A stretch of 29,217 nucleotides of DNA from Thalassiosira profunda (GCA_036939355.1 JALLAP010000489.1:1-29217), one strand, 5' to 3'. Counted from the stretch's first letter, positions 9,233 through 18,714 are shown. Translations and numbers: made by a program. The notes: generated from the sequence alone by a model not told the origin.

Positions 9233-10156
9233 ATGCTGTCTGCATCGCAAGCCTCGCTGCGGCGGCTATGCAGGCGCGCCCACGCGGCGGCCCGCACCTC
9301 AGTCTCCCTCAGATTGCGTCACAAGTACACGATGGCTCTAGCGCGAGAGATCCCAGACTCCTTCGTCGACGCGGTCGCCGCCCACTCCGCCGACCGGGCG
9401 AGCGCAGTATCGCTCGCGTTGGCCCGTGAGCAGCACGCCGAATATCTCTCGCAGCTGCGAAAGCACGCCCCGACCTTGTGCCTGCCGGCGATCGAAGCCC
9501 ACCCGGACTGCTTGTTCGTGGAGGATACCATTGTGGCGGTTGGGGACGCGGCGGTCATCACTCAGCCGGGGCATGCGTCGAGGAGGGGAGAGGTCGATTC
9601 CATCAAAACTGCACTGCAGCAGTTAGGCATGGCCAACATATACGATATGAGGGACGAAGTATGCGCCCAATGCGATGGGGGCGACGTGTTGTTCACCGGC
9701 AGGCATCTCTTTGTCGGGTTGAGCGATCGCACAAACAGTGATGGATTTTGTTTCTTGAGAGATGCATTGATGAATCACGGCTTGGAGGACGAAGATATAG
9801 TTGTGGTTTCTCCGGTGGTTGCTGGAAAGGAAGTGCTGCATCTCAAAAGCGCGGTCACGCATTTGGACGAACATACACTGCTGGTACCCGAGGGGAGTGT
9901 TGGGGATACTGTTTTGGAAGCAATGAAGGCATCGGAGAGGAAGTACGATGCAATAAGACTTCCTGACGTATTATCCTGCAACGTGGTGGTTGTGAATGGG
10001 CACGTGTTGGCGCAAGATGCACCTTGCGAAGTGTCCAAACGCTGGATAGAGGACGCTTGCAACGAGCGGGATTTCGGGTTGACGTTTGTCGATACTTCCG
10101 AGCTGGCAAAGAAGGACGGGGCCTTGACGTGCTGCAGCGTTTTGCTTTCACTGTAA
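9233..10156 (+). CDS. Dimethylarginine dimethylaminohydrolase (307 aa)
   Basis: DDAH hydrolyses asymmetric dimethylarginine to citrulline and dimethylamine. Family landmarks are FVEDTIVAVGD and the following PGHASRRGE (95-120), CDGGDVLFTG (147-156), the catalytic His in HLKS (H203) and the nucleophilic Cys in DGALTCCSVLL (C300/C301) at the C-terminus. The ATG at 9233 gives an Arg-rich, acid-free N-terminus (1-33) that looks like a mitochondrial presequence. A second Met at 34 would give a cytosolic form of normal length. It is head-to-head with deformylase and convergent with the glycosyltransferase-like gene. All catalytic residues are present. Assignment within the guanidino-modifying superfamily as DDAH, and not arginine deiminase, rests on length and the TCCS motif. 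Confidence 0.9.
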   Translation: MLSASQASLRRLCRRAHAAARTSVSLRLRHKYTMALAREIPDSFVDAVAAHSADRASAVSLALAREQHAEYLSQLRKHAPTLCLPAIEAHPDCLFVEDTIVAVGDAAVITQPGHASRRGEVDSIKTALQQLGMANIYDMRDEVCAQCDGGDVLFTGRHLFVGLSDRTNSDGFCFLRDALMNHGLEDEDIVVVSPVVAGKEVLHLKSAVTHLDEHTLLVPEGSVGDTVLEAMKASERKYDAIRLPDVLSCNVVVVNGHVLAQDAPCEVSKRWIEDACNERDFGLTFVDTSELAKKDGALTCCSVLLSL

Positions 10157-10347
10157 AGGAAAAAGCAATAAGCCGGGGGAAGGGGCGGCAACAGGCGTCG
10201 CGTACGCGAGGAAAGTGACGGAGCAAGCAATGTCAGTCCTCCTTGGGTGCAATTGCCTCTGGATTCGCTCGAAGCAAGCACAAAATCGTCTCGACAATTC
10301 CACTTCATCCTCGCATGTAAAAGTCTTCCTCCACCTCTTCTCCTCCT

Positions 10348-12015
10348 CTAGCAAGCCTCACTCTCAGTCGATTTCGGTGGAGGCGCATTCGCCAGGCCCT
10401 CGTACTTTCTGACACAGAACCTCGCCTCCTCCCGGTGCCGGCTCTCCATGCAAGGCCACAGCTCCGCGCTGACCTTGCCAAACGGGAACTTGAGCTCATA
10501 TCGCAGTTCCCTCCAGTTTGAGTACTGGTGGGACCAGTGGACAGTCTTCCCACTCTTGTTCGGCATTCCCCCCGGATACAATCCATGTATGGTCTCCTTG
10601 TTGCCAAAATACTGCGCCACGTCGATCTCCGTCTTCTCGACTATGCAGCGCTTGATCCTCCTCTTTTTGTGCTGTAGCCACTGCACGCTCTCGTGGGGAC
10701 ACACCCTCATCAGATTGCTGTTCGTTACGGCAGGTATGCTGCAAACATTATCCGCAAAGATCTGTATCCCTCGCAAGGAAAAGGAACGCAACGGACTTTC
10801 CAGCCAATACCGTTTGTGTCGATCTTCGTGAAAAATCTCTTTCGTTTCCGGATTGCCCCAGTAGCTCAGCGATATCAAGTCGAAGGCGCCCGCGGCCGAG
10901 GAGGAGTAGACCGCGTCGAAGTCCGCGTTGTTCGTGGTTTCATCCAACGTCAGCAGACTGTCGTTGATTAAAACAAAGCGATCGAACTGACCCTCCGAGT
11001 AGGAGTTGTTCACGTATGGCAGGGCCCGGTTTTCTTTCTTCTCCTCTCGGACGTGATGGCACTGTGGATCTCTCGCTAAGATTTCTAACATGGCATCGTA
11101 TCGATTCTTCCGATACTTCGTCGTGACGAAATCCAGCCGCTCCCCGCACGTCAGTTTGCGCTCCCAGATGCACGTGCTGCACCAGCCTTCGGGATCGGCT
11201 CTGCCTCCGGCCACGCACTGCGGATTGCTCTCCATAATCTCCGTCGCCGCATCGAATTGATTTCCCCCATACTTCGCGACGACAAAATCCAGCCTCTCTC
11301 CGCACATCCTCTTGCGATCCCACGCGCACGAATCGCACCACCCGGCGGGGAAGGGGTCGGCCCTTTCTCCATTGAAGCTCGCGTCCAAACGCGCCTCGTT
11401 CGTCCCTCCCGGGCTTCTCGCCGCATTTGCCTTTTCTGTATTGTTGTACCTCGTCAGCAACCCCCCCTGCGTGATGGCGTCACACCACAGTCCGGCGTCG
11501 TACCGATCGTTGACGTAGTGTTGCACCTCGAGCCTCAGTGCCACCGCTGGCAGGCTCTCCTTGACGTACTCCACCAATTTCAGCATCGAACTTTGGACGG
11601 CGCCGTTGCGAGGTGCGGCGATGACGACCTTGCCGATGTGCTTGTTGTGCTCGACCATGCACTCCAGATGGGACCACACCGCCTTCATTCTCCATTCGTC
11701 CGCCGGGTAGTGCGCTATCACCAGCACAGTCCTCCCCCGTTGCTTGTCGTGCATCGCATTTTCTGTATACGTCCGCCCCATCGACGTTGGCCGGCGCGGC
11801 GGCCATAATATTGCATCATCGTTATTTTTTGCAACGCCAAGATCGTCGACGAAGAACGAGGATACCACGTAGGGAAGCAGCCCGGACGCGACGAGCAGCG
11901 AGAGGAGCAGTATGCGCCTCAGCTGCCGCGGCGCGCCGTTGCCTCCGCATCTTGAGCTACGCGGGCAGTCGAGCGACGCGGTGCACGGTCCGCATTGCAC
12001 GGTGCAAAGTGCCAT
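10348..12015 (-). CDS. Type II membrane glycosyltransferase-like protein with twin Cys modules (555 aa)
   Basis: The ATG at 12015 is chosen because the frame further upstream lacks another ATG. A single hydrophobic segment (34-55) follows an Arg-rich stretch, giving a Golgi-type signal anchor. The luminal part has features resembling rhamnan-synthesis-F/glycosyltransferase-like domains: VLVIAHYPADEW (97-108), FDRFVLINDSLL (344-355), a SLSYW segment, WLESPLRSFSLRGIQIF and a C-terminal conserved region around HGLYPGGMP. Inserted at 226-319 are two tandem copies of a Cys module: W-C-x2-C-x-W-[DE]-R-K-x2-C-G-E-R-L-D-F-V-x2-K-Y, ending P-Q-C. Several N-x-S/T sites occur. The sugar donor and acceptor are unknown. 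The glycosyltransferase assignment is an inference from partial motif similarity. Confidence 0.7.
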   Translation of the reverse strand: MALCTVQCGPCTASLDCPRSSRCGGNGAPRQLRRILLLSLLVASGLLPYVVSSFFVDDLGVAKNNDDAILWPPRRPTSMGRTYTENAMHDKQRGRTVLVIAHYPADEWRMKAVWSHLECMVEHNKHIGKVVIAAPRNGAVQSSMLKLVEYVKESLPAVALRLEVQHYVNDRYDAGLWCDAITQGGLLTRYNNTEKANAARSPGGTNEARLDASFNGERADPFPAGWCDSCAWDRKRMCGERLDFVVAKYGGNQFDAATEIMESNPQCVAGGRADPEGWCSTCIWERKLTCGERLDFVTTKYRKNRYDAMLEILARDPQCHHVREEKKENRALPYVNNSYSEGQFDRFVLINDSLLTLDETTNNADFDAVYSSSAAGAFDLISLSYWGNPETKEIFHEDRHKRYWLESPLRSFSLRGIQIFADNVCSIPAVTNSNLMRVCPHESVQWLQHKKRRIKRCIVEKTEIDVAQYFGNKETIHGLYPGGMPNKSGKTVHWSHQYSNWRELRYELKFPFGKVSAELWPCMESRHREEARFCVRKYEGLANAPPPKSTESEAC

Positions 12016-12130
12016 TTCACACCCGCGGCCACTCCACCCTCCAGAGAGGCGGCAGAGGCAGAGTGGCGGCGAGGACGGGCGGCGGGGAGCCGGGAGCCGG
12101 TGGCGCGCGGACGCGGAGGATGAGCAAAGA

Positions 12131-12172
12131 AACCCTAACCCCAACCCCAATCCCCAACCCAACCCTAACCCG
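12131..12172. promoter_or_regulatory. Telobox-like motifs in glycosyltransferase/MFS promoter
   Basis: Two AACCCTAACC copies flank CCAACCCC degenerate copies between the divergent starts at 12015 (minus) and 12643 (plus). The block is conserved in inverted orientation at 18892-18932. Confidence 0.55.
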
Positions 12173-12189
12173 GGTTGGGGCGCTCAATC

Positions 12190-12350
12190 TGGACATTTTC
12201 TACGGCAAAATTCTACGCATGTCTTAGTATCAATTTCGGGTCAAAATCAGCTCATTTTCTACGTGAATTTCTACGCATGTCTTAGTATCTATTTTGGCGG
12301 TCAAATCTGGGCGATTTCTACAGGAAAATCTACGTATGTCTTAGTAGATA
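12190..12350. repeat. 58-bp tandem repeats with core CTACGYATGTCTTAGTA
   Basis: Three units start at 12213, 12271 and 12330 (periods 58 and 59 bp). Each begins CTACGCATGTCTTAGTAT or the variant CTACGTATGTCTTAGTAG, followed by a less conserved part containing GGTCAAA. The array lies between the telobox block and the MFS gene. It is kept in the right arm at about 18715-18860. A repeated core in a promoter suggests a protein-binding array; this is inferred. Confidence 0.65.
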
Positions 12351-12642
12351 TTCAAGTTTGCGGAGGGCGCCGGTCACAGAGCCGCGGTACCAGACCTCCT
12401 CGGAAGAGGAGAATGCGTGCCTATGCGTGCGCACGACGAGTGCCGCTTGCAGGCTGACAGGCCCACGCCGGCACCAAAGGGGCCGACGAAGACAACTGCG
12501 GTGAAGGGTGACGGAGGAGCGCGGCGAGGAGGCACGGGACGGGGGCGCACTGCGCCAGCTGGCACAAAAGCGCCGCGCGGTGCTAGCCTTTCTGGCTGCC
12601 CCGCTATCCCCCTGGCTATCTCTTCCTGCCCGCCGCGATCTC

Positions 12643-14211
12643 ATGCACCTAAACCTCGACGGGGATACCATGAAACCCCGCGTGCTGTACTTTGCGGTGT
12701 TCGTCTTCTTCTCGCTTTCTGGAGGCCGTTTCACCGCCACCTTCTTGGAGCACGAATTGCAATTCTCAGAGAACTGGATGATCTCTGCAGCGATGGCCAT
12801 TCAGCTGCTGAGCTCCAGTCTGTGCAGTTCGTGGCTCGGGAGTCTGGCCGATTCGCTGGAATCTAAAGGAGGAAACAACAGCGGACGGATGCGGATAATG
12901 TCTCTGGGGCTGCTTCTAAGCACCGTCGCTACGTTGATGCATAGCGTTGGAAGCTTTTGCATGCATTGGAGCACGGTCATTATGCAACAAAACGCCACCG
13001 AAATAGATACCGACTTGGGTGCAGCCGATGCGGATGGGGACAATCCACAGCCGAAGATTCCGCTGTTGTTATTGGTGTATCACCTTGTCCTGCGAGCCAT
13101 TTTCTCGATCGGCACATCAGCATGCATGCCAGTTCTGGATGGATTGACTTTGGCACAATTAGATCGAGAGGGCAGGGACAAAAGCTGCTACGGGAAGGAA
13201 AGGGTATACGGCGCTGTATCATGGGGGCTAGCGCACATGCTGATACTCGGCCCGTCTCTCGATCGATTTGGTTTCAAAACAATCTATGCAACCGTGCTGC
13301 TATCTTTCATCGGATGCATGATCACTTTTCATACATACGGAAAATCAATCTCGGCGACAACAGAATATGCTAGAGTCAGCGTAAAGGTTGCAAACGACGA
13401 CGGAGCCAAAGAAGATGAAATGGATCCTCCAGACATTGCTGTGCCCGCGAAACCGCCACGGATAGGAAGCACGCTCAAATCCAAAACGAGCACCGTCGAT
13501 GATGATATACCCAACAATGATGGCAGTGGGGGCGCACAAGAGAGGCTCACTGTGGCGCACATCGTACAACTTTTGCTCCGAAGAGATCCCATCCTCAACG
13601 CTTCATACATCATCGCCTTGTTTGCCCTCTGGATGGGAATGTCGGTCGTCGAGAGCTTGATCTTTCTGTTCTTTGAATACCTCGGCGGGTCGAACGCGAT
13701 GATGGGACTGACGGTGTCAGTGACGGTGCTTTTCGAGATACCACTGTTTCACTTTGCACCAGACGTCCTCAAATTTCTTGGATCGCCGGCAAGAATGATG
13801 CAGTGGGCCAGCGCCGCATACGTCGTGCGAGTGATCGGCTATTCGTTCATACCACAGTCGCATCCTTTTTGGGTGCTATTTCTTGAGCCGTTGCACGGGG
13901 TTACAATCGCCTTTGCATTCACGAGCTGTGTGGCGGTTGCAGATACATGGGTGCCGCGCGGCTACGAAGCTAGCGGGCAGGGCTTCATGTCCGGGATAAG
14001 GAGCATGGGCCAGTTAGTCGGTCTCTGCATCGGAGGAGTACTCGAAGGCCGAATATTGTATCGCGTGTTAGCAGCAGTAGTGACATTGGGTAGCCTCGTA
14101 CTGGGAGCAGGAATGTATTGGACAACAGAGCCGCAAAGAGAGGTTCAGGACGAGGAGCCAACAATATCACGGGATTGCAAAAGTCAAGATATGCAGTTGG
14201 AACTGACATGA
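12643..14211 (+). CDS. MFS transporter, MFSD6/nucleoside-symporter-like, left copy (522 aa)
   Basis: The protein has about 12 hydrophobic segments in two halves, separated by a polar acidic loop at roughly 235-300. The motif ERVYGAVSWGLAHMLILGPSLDR is printed here only in part (ERVYGAVSWG, 186-195) and is typical of the MFS_1_like group (PF12832). The second half has YLGGSNAMMGL, followed by a segment like EIPLFHFAPDVLKFLG, and later EASGQGFMSG. These are also typical of that group. An N-terminal stretch before the ATG at 12643 is open but only from GTG. The right-arm copy has the same start and length, which supports this start. Substrate is not predictable. Confidence 0.85.
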   Translation: MHLNLDGDTMKPRVLYFAVFVFFSLSGGRFTATFLEHELQFSENWMISAAMAIQLLSSSLCSSWLGSLADSLESKGGNNSGRMRIMSLGLLLSTVATLMHSVGSFCMHWSTVIMQQNATEIDTDLGAADADGDNPQPKIPLLLLVYHLVLRAIFSIGTSACMPVLDGLTLAQLDREGRDKSCYGKERVYGAVSWGLAHMLILGPSLDRFGFKTIYATVLLSFIGCMITFHTYGKSISATTEYARVSVKVANDDGAKEDEMDPPDIAVPAKPPRIGSTLKSKTSTVDDDIPNNDGSGGAQERLTVAHIVQLLLRRDPILNASYIIALFALWMGMSVVESLIFLFFEYLGGSNAMMGLTVSVTVLFEIPLFHFAPDVLKFLGSPARMMQWASAAYVVRVIGYSFIPQSHPFWVLFLEPLHGVTIAFAFTSCVAVADTWVPRGYEASGQGFMSGIRSMGQLVGLCIGGVLEGRILYRVLAAVVTLGSLVLGAGMYWTTEPQREVQDEEPTISRDCKSQDMQLELT

Positions 14212-14281
14212 CGTTCAATTGGAGCAACTTAATCCCTCAGCAACATCACATGTCTTTGCCAATCAGTGTTGATAGGCACTG

Positions 14282-14295
14282 CCCCCCCCCCCCCC
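14282..14295 (+). repeat. Poly-C tract (14 nt)
   Basis: An uninterrupted run of 14 C lies between the convergent MFS and FPP synthase genes, about 60 bp inside the unique spacer of the inverted repeat. Such G-run-forming tracts can be fragile and error-prone in sequencing. Confidence 0.9.
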
Positions 14296-14364
14296 TTGCA
14301 TAATTGTTGCATGACCAGAAGCCTTCCGGTAGCAGTCGCTCACCCTCGTCGTTCACCCTCAGAT

Positions 14365-15567
14365 CTACTTCTGACGCTTGTAAATCTTCCCCAGCAAAAA
14401 CTTGAACAGCTCCTGGAAGTTGGCCGGCTCGATCTTCGCAATCAGTGCATCGCACGTCGCCTTCTGCTCCTCCTCGTAGGCGTGGTACAGCTCCTCCAAC
14501 TTCAGATCCTTGTACAGGTCCTTCACCTTCTGCACCCCCTCCGACTCGTGCTTCCCGTAATGCTCCTCCAGCACCTTCTTCTGCTCGTCGTTCACGAGCT
14601 CCAGCGCCTTGCACACGAGCCAGGAGCACTTCGCGTCCTCGATGTCGGTGCCAATCTTCCCCAGCACCTCGGGCGGGGCGAACGCGTCCAGGACGTCGTC
14701 CTGAATTTGGAAGTACTCCCCCAGAATCATGCAAATATCCTCGGCGTTTTTGTAGAGCGCCTTCCCCTCCTCGCTGTCGGGGTCGTATCCGCAGTACGCC
14801 AGCGCCAACGCGCACGAGAGGTAGAAGCTGTAGTAGCACGTCTTGTACCGCACGCAGCCCTGGTACCGATCCAGCGTGAACCGCGTCAAATCCAACGGCG
14901 CCCGCTTCCCCTCCGCGTAGGGCGTGCCGTTGGTATCGATGTGCTGTCCCACCTCCGTCTGGAACGTCGTGTCGATGAACAGCTCCAGCAGCTGCACATA
15001 CGAGGGGTGCTTCTTGAAGTGCCGCCGCAGCGTCTGGTAGATCATGTTCTCCAGGATCAGCGCGTCGTTGATGGCGTTGTCCTGCGTCACCGTGGGGCAC
15101 TTGTACCAGCACGGCGAGCCCCGGCGGGTGATGCTCGCGTCCATGATGTCGTCGGCCACGAGGAAGAAGGCCTGCAGCCACTCCACCTGCCACCCGAGAA
15201 TTGCAGCGTCCTTGAATTCCTTCTCCGTCAGGGCGCGCTGCTTGAGGACCTCGACGCCCTTAATGACCGTGAGACCACGCGTCATTTTCCCGCCGGGGAC
15301 GGTGTAGGGGAGGCACGTGGAGTAGTAGTCGGTGAGCTGCTTCTTCACGGCGTCGGAGAGGGCGGGGAGGTTTTGGATGTCCGAGATGATCTCGGCCTCG
15401 ATCTCCTTGTACACGGCCAGGAAGGCCTCCTTGTCCGACGACGACATGGCTGGCGGCGCGGTTGGTGAGGATCGGGCAGGGGACCGAGCGGAAGGTGCAT
15501 GCACCGTGTGGAGGCGGGCTCTGGGGCTGAGGATATTGTGAGAGAGCCGGCCGCGTGCTTGCGTCAT
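14365..15567 (-). CDS. Farnesyl diphosphate synthase (400 aa)
   Basis: The enzyme condenses DMAPP/GPP with IPP to farnesyl diphosphate for sterols and prenylation. The first Asp-rich motif DDIMD (139-143) is preceded by FF at positions -5 and -4, the eukaryotic FPP-specific pattern, and followed by RR (148-149). The second motif DDVLD is at 290-294, and the C-terminus KIYKRQK is family-typical. The ATG at 15567 adds about 40 Arg/Ser/Pro-rich residues, a possible mitochondrial presequence. The Met at 41 (15447) would give the usual cytosolic form. The gene is single-copy here, in the spacer of the inverted repeat, and head-to-head with the membrane-protein gene at 15741. Nothing suggests damage. 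Confidence 0.95.
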   Translation of the reverse strand: MTQARGRLSHNILSPRARLHTVHAPSARSPARSSPTAPPAMSSSDKEAFLAVYKEIEAEIISDIQNLPALSDAVKKQLTDYYSTCLPYTVPGGKMTRGLTVIKGVEVLKQRALTEKEFKDAAILGWQVEWLQAFFLVADDIMDASITRRGSPCWYKCPTVTQDNAINDALILENMIYQTLRRHFKKHPSYVQLLELFIDTTFQTEVGQHIDTNGTPYAEGKRAPLDLTRFTLDRYQGCVRYKTCYYSFYLSCALALAYCGYDPDSEEGKALYKNAEDICMILGEYFQIQDDVLDAFAPPEVLGKIGTDIEDAKCSWLVCKALELVNDEQKKVLEEHYGKHESEGVQKVKDLYKDLKLEELYHAYEEEQKATCDALIAKIEPANFQELFKFLLGKIYKRQK

Positions 15568-15572
15568 TGGGC

Positions 15573-15621
15573 GGGGTTGGAGGGGTTAGGTGGTGGTGGA
15601 ACTCAAAATATACATGCGTAG
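15573..15621. promoter_or_regulatory. GGGTTAGG and ACATGCGTAG motifs in FPPS/membrane-protein promoter
   Basis: GGGGTTGGAGGGGTTAGG (15573-15590) is a weak telobox-like match, and ACATGCGTAG (15612-15621) matches exactly the reverse complement of the core of the 58-bp repeats in the glycosyltransferase/MFS promoters. Two motifs shared by separate divergent promoters suggest common regulators. Confidence 0.4.
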
Positions 15622-15740
15622 GATCTAGTACTCAAATACTTCTCACCTTCACCTTCGCACAGGTTGTCAGGTTGTCGCTTTTTTTTGCGAACTCAAGCTC
15701 GAAGCTCACAAGCAAAGGTGCCCTACCTGAGACCACCACC

Positions 15741-16697
15741 ATGACGTCCCACCGCCGCAGTAGCCCAGTCGACTGCACCAGACCACCCACCATGAGGTCC
15801 CACCGCAGTAGCCGCCCAGTCGACGAAGGCGTCCGGCGCTCCATCCAGGCGGCCCTCGATCATCACCACACCCTCCGCTGGTGGGCGCTCCTCTGCACCA
15901 TCTCCGTCCTCAACGTTGCCCTCTGGATACATTCCTACCGCTCCCTCATCCCTCCCGATGTCAGCAGCATCAACAACCATCGCCATCCGTACCAACGGCA
16001 CCACCTCCTCCTGTCAGGCGTATACGTCTTCGTTTGCGCGTACCGCTCGTTCCTTCCGCGGATTGACTTGGAGCGGTACTGTCTGTGGGATACCTGCGCG
16101 TCGTCCATTTTCTTGGGACGGCTCGCGGCCACCGTCGCGGAGATCAGCTTCGCGATGCAAATCTCGTTGTTTTTGCATCACCTGGGGGAGGTCCACGATC
16201 ATCCCGCGGCGTGCCATTTGGGGATGGCGTTGGTGCCATTGATTGCGGTGGCGCAGGGCTTTTGCTGGTGCGGCGTCGTCACCTTGAATCACGTTCATCA
16301 CGCGATCGAGGAGAGCATATGGGCCGTTTGTGGGGCGTTGGCGGGCTGCGTTCTGGGGAGCTTGGCCGTGTGCCATTCGCCCCATCGTGAATTATATCGA
16401 TTGGGCGTTTTGGGATGTGCAGCTTGTTTTGCCTTTTCTGCATACATGGTTTCGGTGGATGTCCCGATGTACGTGAGGCGCTGGAGGGAAGGTAGAATCA
16501 GTGCAAAGAGGGAAGGCAAGCAACAACTAGCACTCCGCCCAAGCTTCTTCGATGGTGGAAAAGACGCGATGCGCCGTCGCGTGGTGACCAAGAGTTGGGA
16601 GGTGTGGAAGGAGGAAACCGTCTGGTTAACGGGATACTTCTCCTCGGCGGTATGGTTGAGCTTGCTCATGGTGCATTATCCCGCTCCGGCTCCGTAG
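15741..16697 (+). CDS. Multi-span membrane protein of unknown function (318 aa)
   Basis: The ATG at 15741 is used; the open frame upstream has no ATG. After a polar, basic N-terminus (1-40) there are about seven hydrophobic segments, e.g. WWALLCTISVLNVALWI, LLLSGVYVFVCAYRSFL and ALVPLIAVAQGFCWCGVV. The most distinctive stretch is DLERYCLWDTCASSIFLGRL, followed by ATVAEISFAMQ and, later, HAIEESIWAVCG. I believe similar stretches occur in unnamed membrane proteins of bacteria and algae, but I cannot name a family or function. It ends in a basic, non-membrane segment and a final hydrophobic helix. It is head-to-head with FPP synthase and absent from both repeat arms. Confidence 0.7.
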   Translation: MTSHRRSSPVDCTRPPTMRSHRSSRPVDEGVRRSIQAALDHHHTLRWWALLCTISVLNVALWIHSYRSLIPPDVSSINNHRHPYQRHHLLLSGVYVFVCAYRSFLPRIDLERYCLWDTCASSIFLGRLAATVAEISFAMQISLFLHHLGEVHDHPAACHLGMALVPLIAVAQGFCWCGVVTLNHVHHAIEESIWAVCGALAGCVLGSLAVCHSPHRELYRLGVLGCAACFAFSAYMVSVDVPMYVRRWREGRISAKREGKQQLALRPSFFDGGKDAMRRRVVTKSWEVWKEETVWLTGYFSSAVWLSLLMVHYPAPAP

Positions 16698-16871
16698 AGC
16701 AAAGAGGTGGTGGTTGGGGAATTCTTAATACAGTGTAGATTGGTTGTTGAGGAGAAGATATGGTAGCAGTAAGGAAAATGGTATTGTGCTTGCACTGTCA
16801 TAGTATCAGAGTGGCGGGCGAGAAGATTACAATTGAAAGTGTGTCGTTCCAACTTGTTGTTTCTATGAACT

Positions 16872-18440
16872 TCATGTCAATTCCAACTGCATCTCCTGTC
16901 TTTTGCAATCCTGCGATATTGCTGGCTCCTCTTCCTGCACCTCTGCTTGTGGCTCTGTTGTCCAATACATTCCTGCTCCCAGCACGATGCTACCCAAGGT
17001 CACTGCTGCTGCTAACACGCGGTACAATGTTCGACCTTCGAGTACTCCCCCAATGCAGAGACCGACGAATTGCCCCATGCTTCGAATCATACTATTGAAA
17101 CCTTGCCCGCTAGCTTCGTAGCCGCGCGGCACCCATGTATCCGCAACCGCTACACAGCTCGTGAATGCAAATGCGATTGTAACCCCATGCAAAGGCTCAA
17201 GAAATAGCACCCAAAAAGGATGCGACTGTGGTACGAACGAGTAGCCGATCACCCGCACGACGTATGCAACGCTGGCCCATTGCATCATTCTTGTCGGCGA
17301 TCCAAGAAATTTGAGCACATCTGGCGCAAAATGAAACAGTGGAATCTCAAAAAGCACCGTCACTGTCACCGTCAGACCCATCATCGCGTTCGACCCGCCG
17401 AGGTATTCAAAGAACAAAAAGATGAGACTCTCGACGACCGACATTCCCATCCAGAGGGCAAACAAGGCGATGATGTATGAAGCGTTGAGGATGGGATCTC
17501 TTCGGAGCAAAAGTTGTACGATGTGCGCCACAGTGAGCCTCTCTTGTGCGCCCCCACTGCCATCATTGTTGGGTATATCATCATCGACGGTGCTCGTTTT
17601 GGATTTGAGCGTGCTTCCTATCCGTGGCGGTTTCGCGGGCGCAACAATGTCTGGAGGATCCATTTCATCTTCTTTGGCTACGTCGTCTTTTGCAATCTTT
17701 GCGCTGACTCTAGCATATTCAGTTGCTACCGAGATTGATCTCCCATAGAAATGAAATGTGATCATACATCCAACGAAGGATAGCAATACGGTTGCATAGA
17801 TTGTTTTGAAGCCAAATCGATCAAGCGATGGACCGAGTATCAGCATGTGCGCTAGCCCCCACGAGACAGCGCCGTATACCCTTTCCTTCCCGTAACAGCT
17901 CTTGTCCCTTCCCTCTCGATCCAATTGCGCCAATGTCAATCCATCTAACACTGGCATGCATGCTGATGTGCCGATCGAGAAAACAGCGCGGAGGATTAAA
18001 TGATACGCCAATAACACCAGCGGAATCTTCGGCTGTGGATTGTCCCCATCCGCATCCTCTCCATCCGAGTCGGTGTCCATTCCGGTGGCGTTTTGTTGCA
18101 TATTGACCGTGCTCCAATGCATGTAAAAGCTTCCAAAGCTATGCATCAAAGTGGCAACGGTGCTCAGAAGCAGCCCCAGAGACATGATCCGCAGCCTCCC
18201 GCTGTTGTTTCCTCCTTTAGATTCCAGCGAATCGGCCAAACTCCCGAGCCAGGAACTGCAAATGCTGGAGCTCAGCAGCTGTATTGCCATCGCCGCAGAG
18301 ATCATCCAGGTCTCTGAAAATTGCAATTCGTGCTCCAAGAAGGTGGCGGTGAATCGACCTCCAGAAAGCGAGAAGAAGACGAACACCGCAAAGTACAGCA
18401 CGCGGGGTTTCATGGTACCCCCGTCGAGGTTTAGGTGCAT
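16872..18440 (-). CDS. MFS transporter, right copy (522 aa)
   Basis: This is the same length as the left copy and, by eye, more than 90% identical. The differences are scattered and mostly conservative (for example LAD/SLESKGGNNS regions identical, central loop slightly changed). The start ATG (18440) and the stop are conserved, and no frameshift is seen. It is the only arm gene that is fully open in both copies, so both transporters may work. It is convergent with the membrane-protein gene at 15741. Confidence 0.85.
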   Translation of the reverse strand: MHLNLDGGTMKPRVLYFAVFVFFSLSGGRFTATFLEHELQFSETWMISAAMAIQLLSSSICSSWLGSLADSLESKGGNNSGRLRIMSLGLLLSTVATLMHSFGSFYMHWSTVNMQQNATGMDTDSDGEDADGDNPQPKIPLVLLAYHLILRAVFSIGTSACMPVLDGLTLAQLDREGRDKSCYGKERVYGAVSWGLAHMLILGPSLDRFGFKTIYATVLLSFVGCMITFHFYGRSISVATEYARVSAKIAKDDVAKEDEMDPPDIVAPAKPPRIGSTLKSKTSTVDDDIPNNDGSGGAQERLTVAHIVQLLLRRDPILNASYIIALFALWMGMSVVESLIFLFFEYLGGSNAMMGLTVTVTVLFEIPLFHFAPDVLKFLGSPTRMMQWASVAYVVRVIGYSFVPQSHPFWVLFLEPLHGVTIAFAFTSCVAVADTWVPRGYEASGQGFNSMIRSMGQFVGLCIGGVLEGRTLYRVLAAAVTLGSIVLGAGMYWTTEPQAEVQEEEPAISQDCKRQEMQLELT

Positions 18441-18714
18441 GAGATCGCGGCGAGCAGGAAGAGGATAGCGGGGCAGCCAGAAAGGCTAGCACCGCGCGGC
18501 GCTTTTGTGCCTGCTGGCGCAGTGCGCCCCCGTCCCGTGCCTCCTCGCCGCGCTCCCCCGTCACCCTTAACCGCAGTTGTTTTCGTCGGCCCCTTCGGTG
18601 CACGCATGCGTGGTCCTCGTCCTCGGCAAGCGGCACGTTTCGTCGTGCGCACGTCATTCTCTCCTCTTCCCGAGGAGGTCTGGTACCGCGGCTCTGTGAC
18701 AGCGCCCTCCGTCA

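Larger units (their letters stand above)
3625..14220 (+). repeat. Left arm of giant inverted repeat
   Basis: This arm contains, in order, the methyltransferase-like gene 3' part, the satellite, deformylase, DDAH, glycosyltransferase-like and MFS genes. All recur in reverse order on the opposite strand at 16865-24265. Similarity is high within genes and also covers the promoter repeats and intergenic DNA, so this is a segmental inverted duplication and not retroposition. Homology fades just after the MFS stop (about 14220 against 16865). The arm also has about 3.2 kb (most of the satellite and the IFT52/RPAP3 relics) with no right-arm counterpart. Confidence 0.92.

Noticed and set aside
14266..15468. 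Long plus-strand frame opposite FPP synthase
   Set aside because: It is an antisense shadow of a clear FPPS coding region; leucine/arginine-rich output is typical of reversed GC-rich codons.
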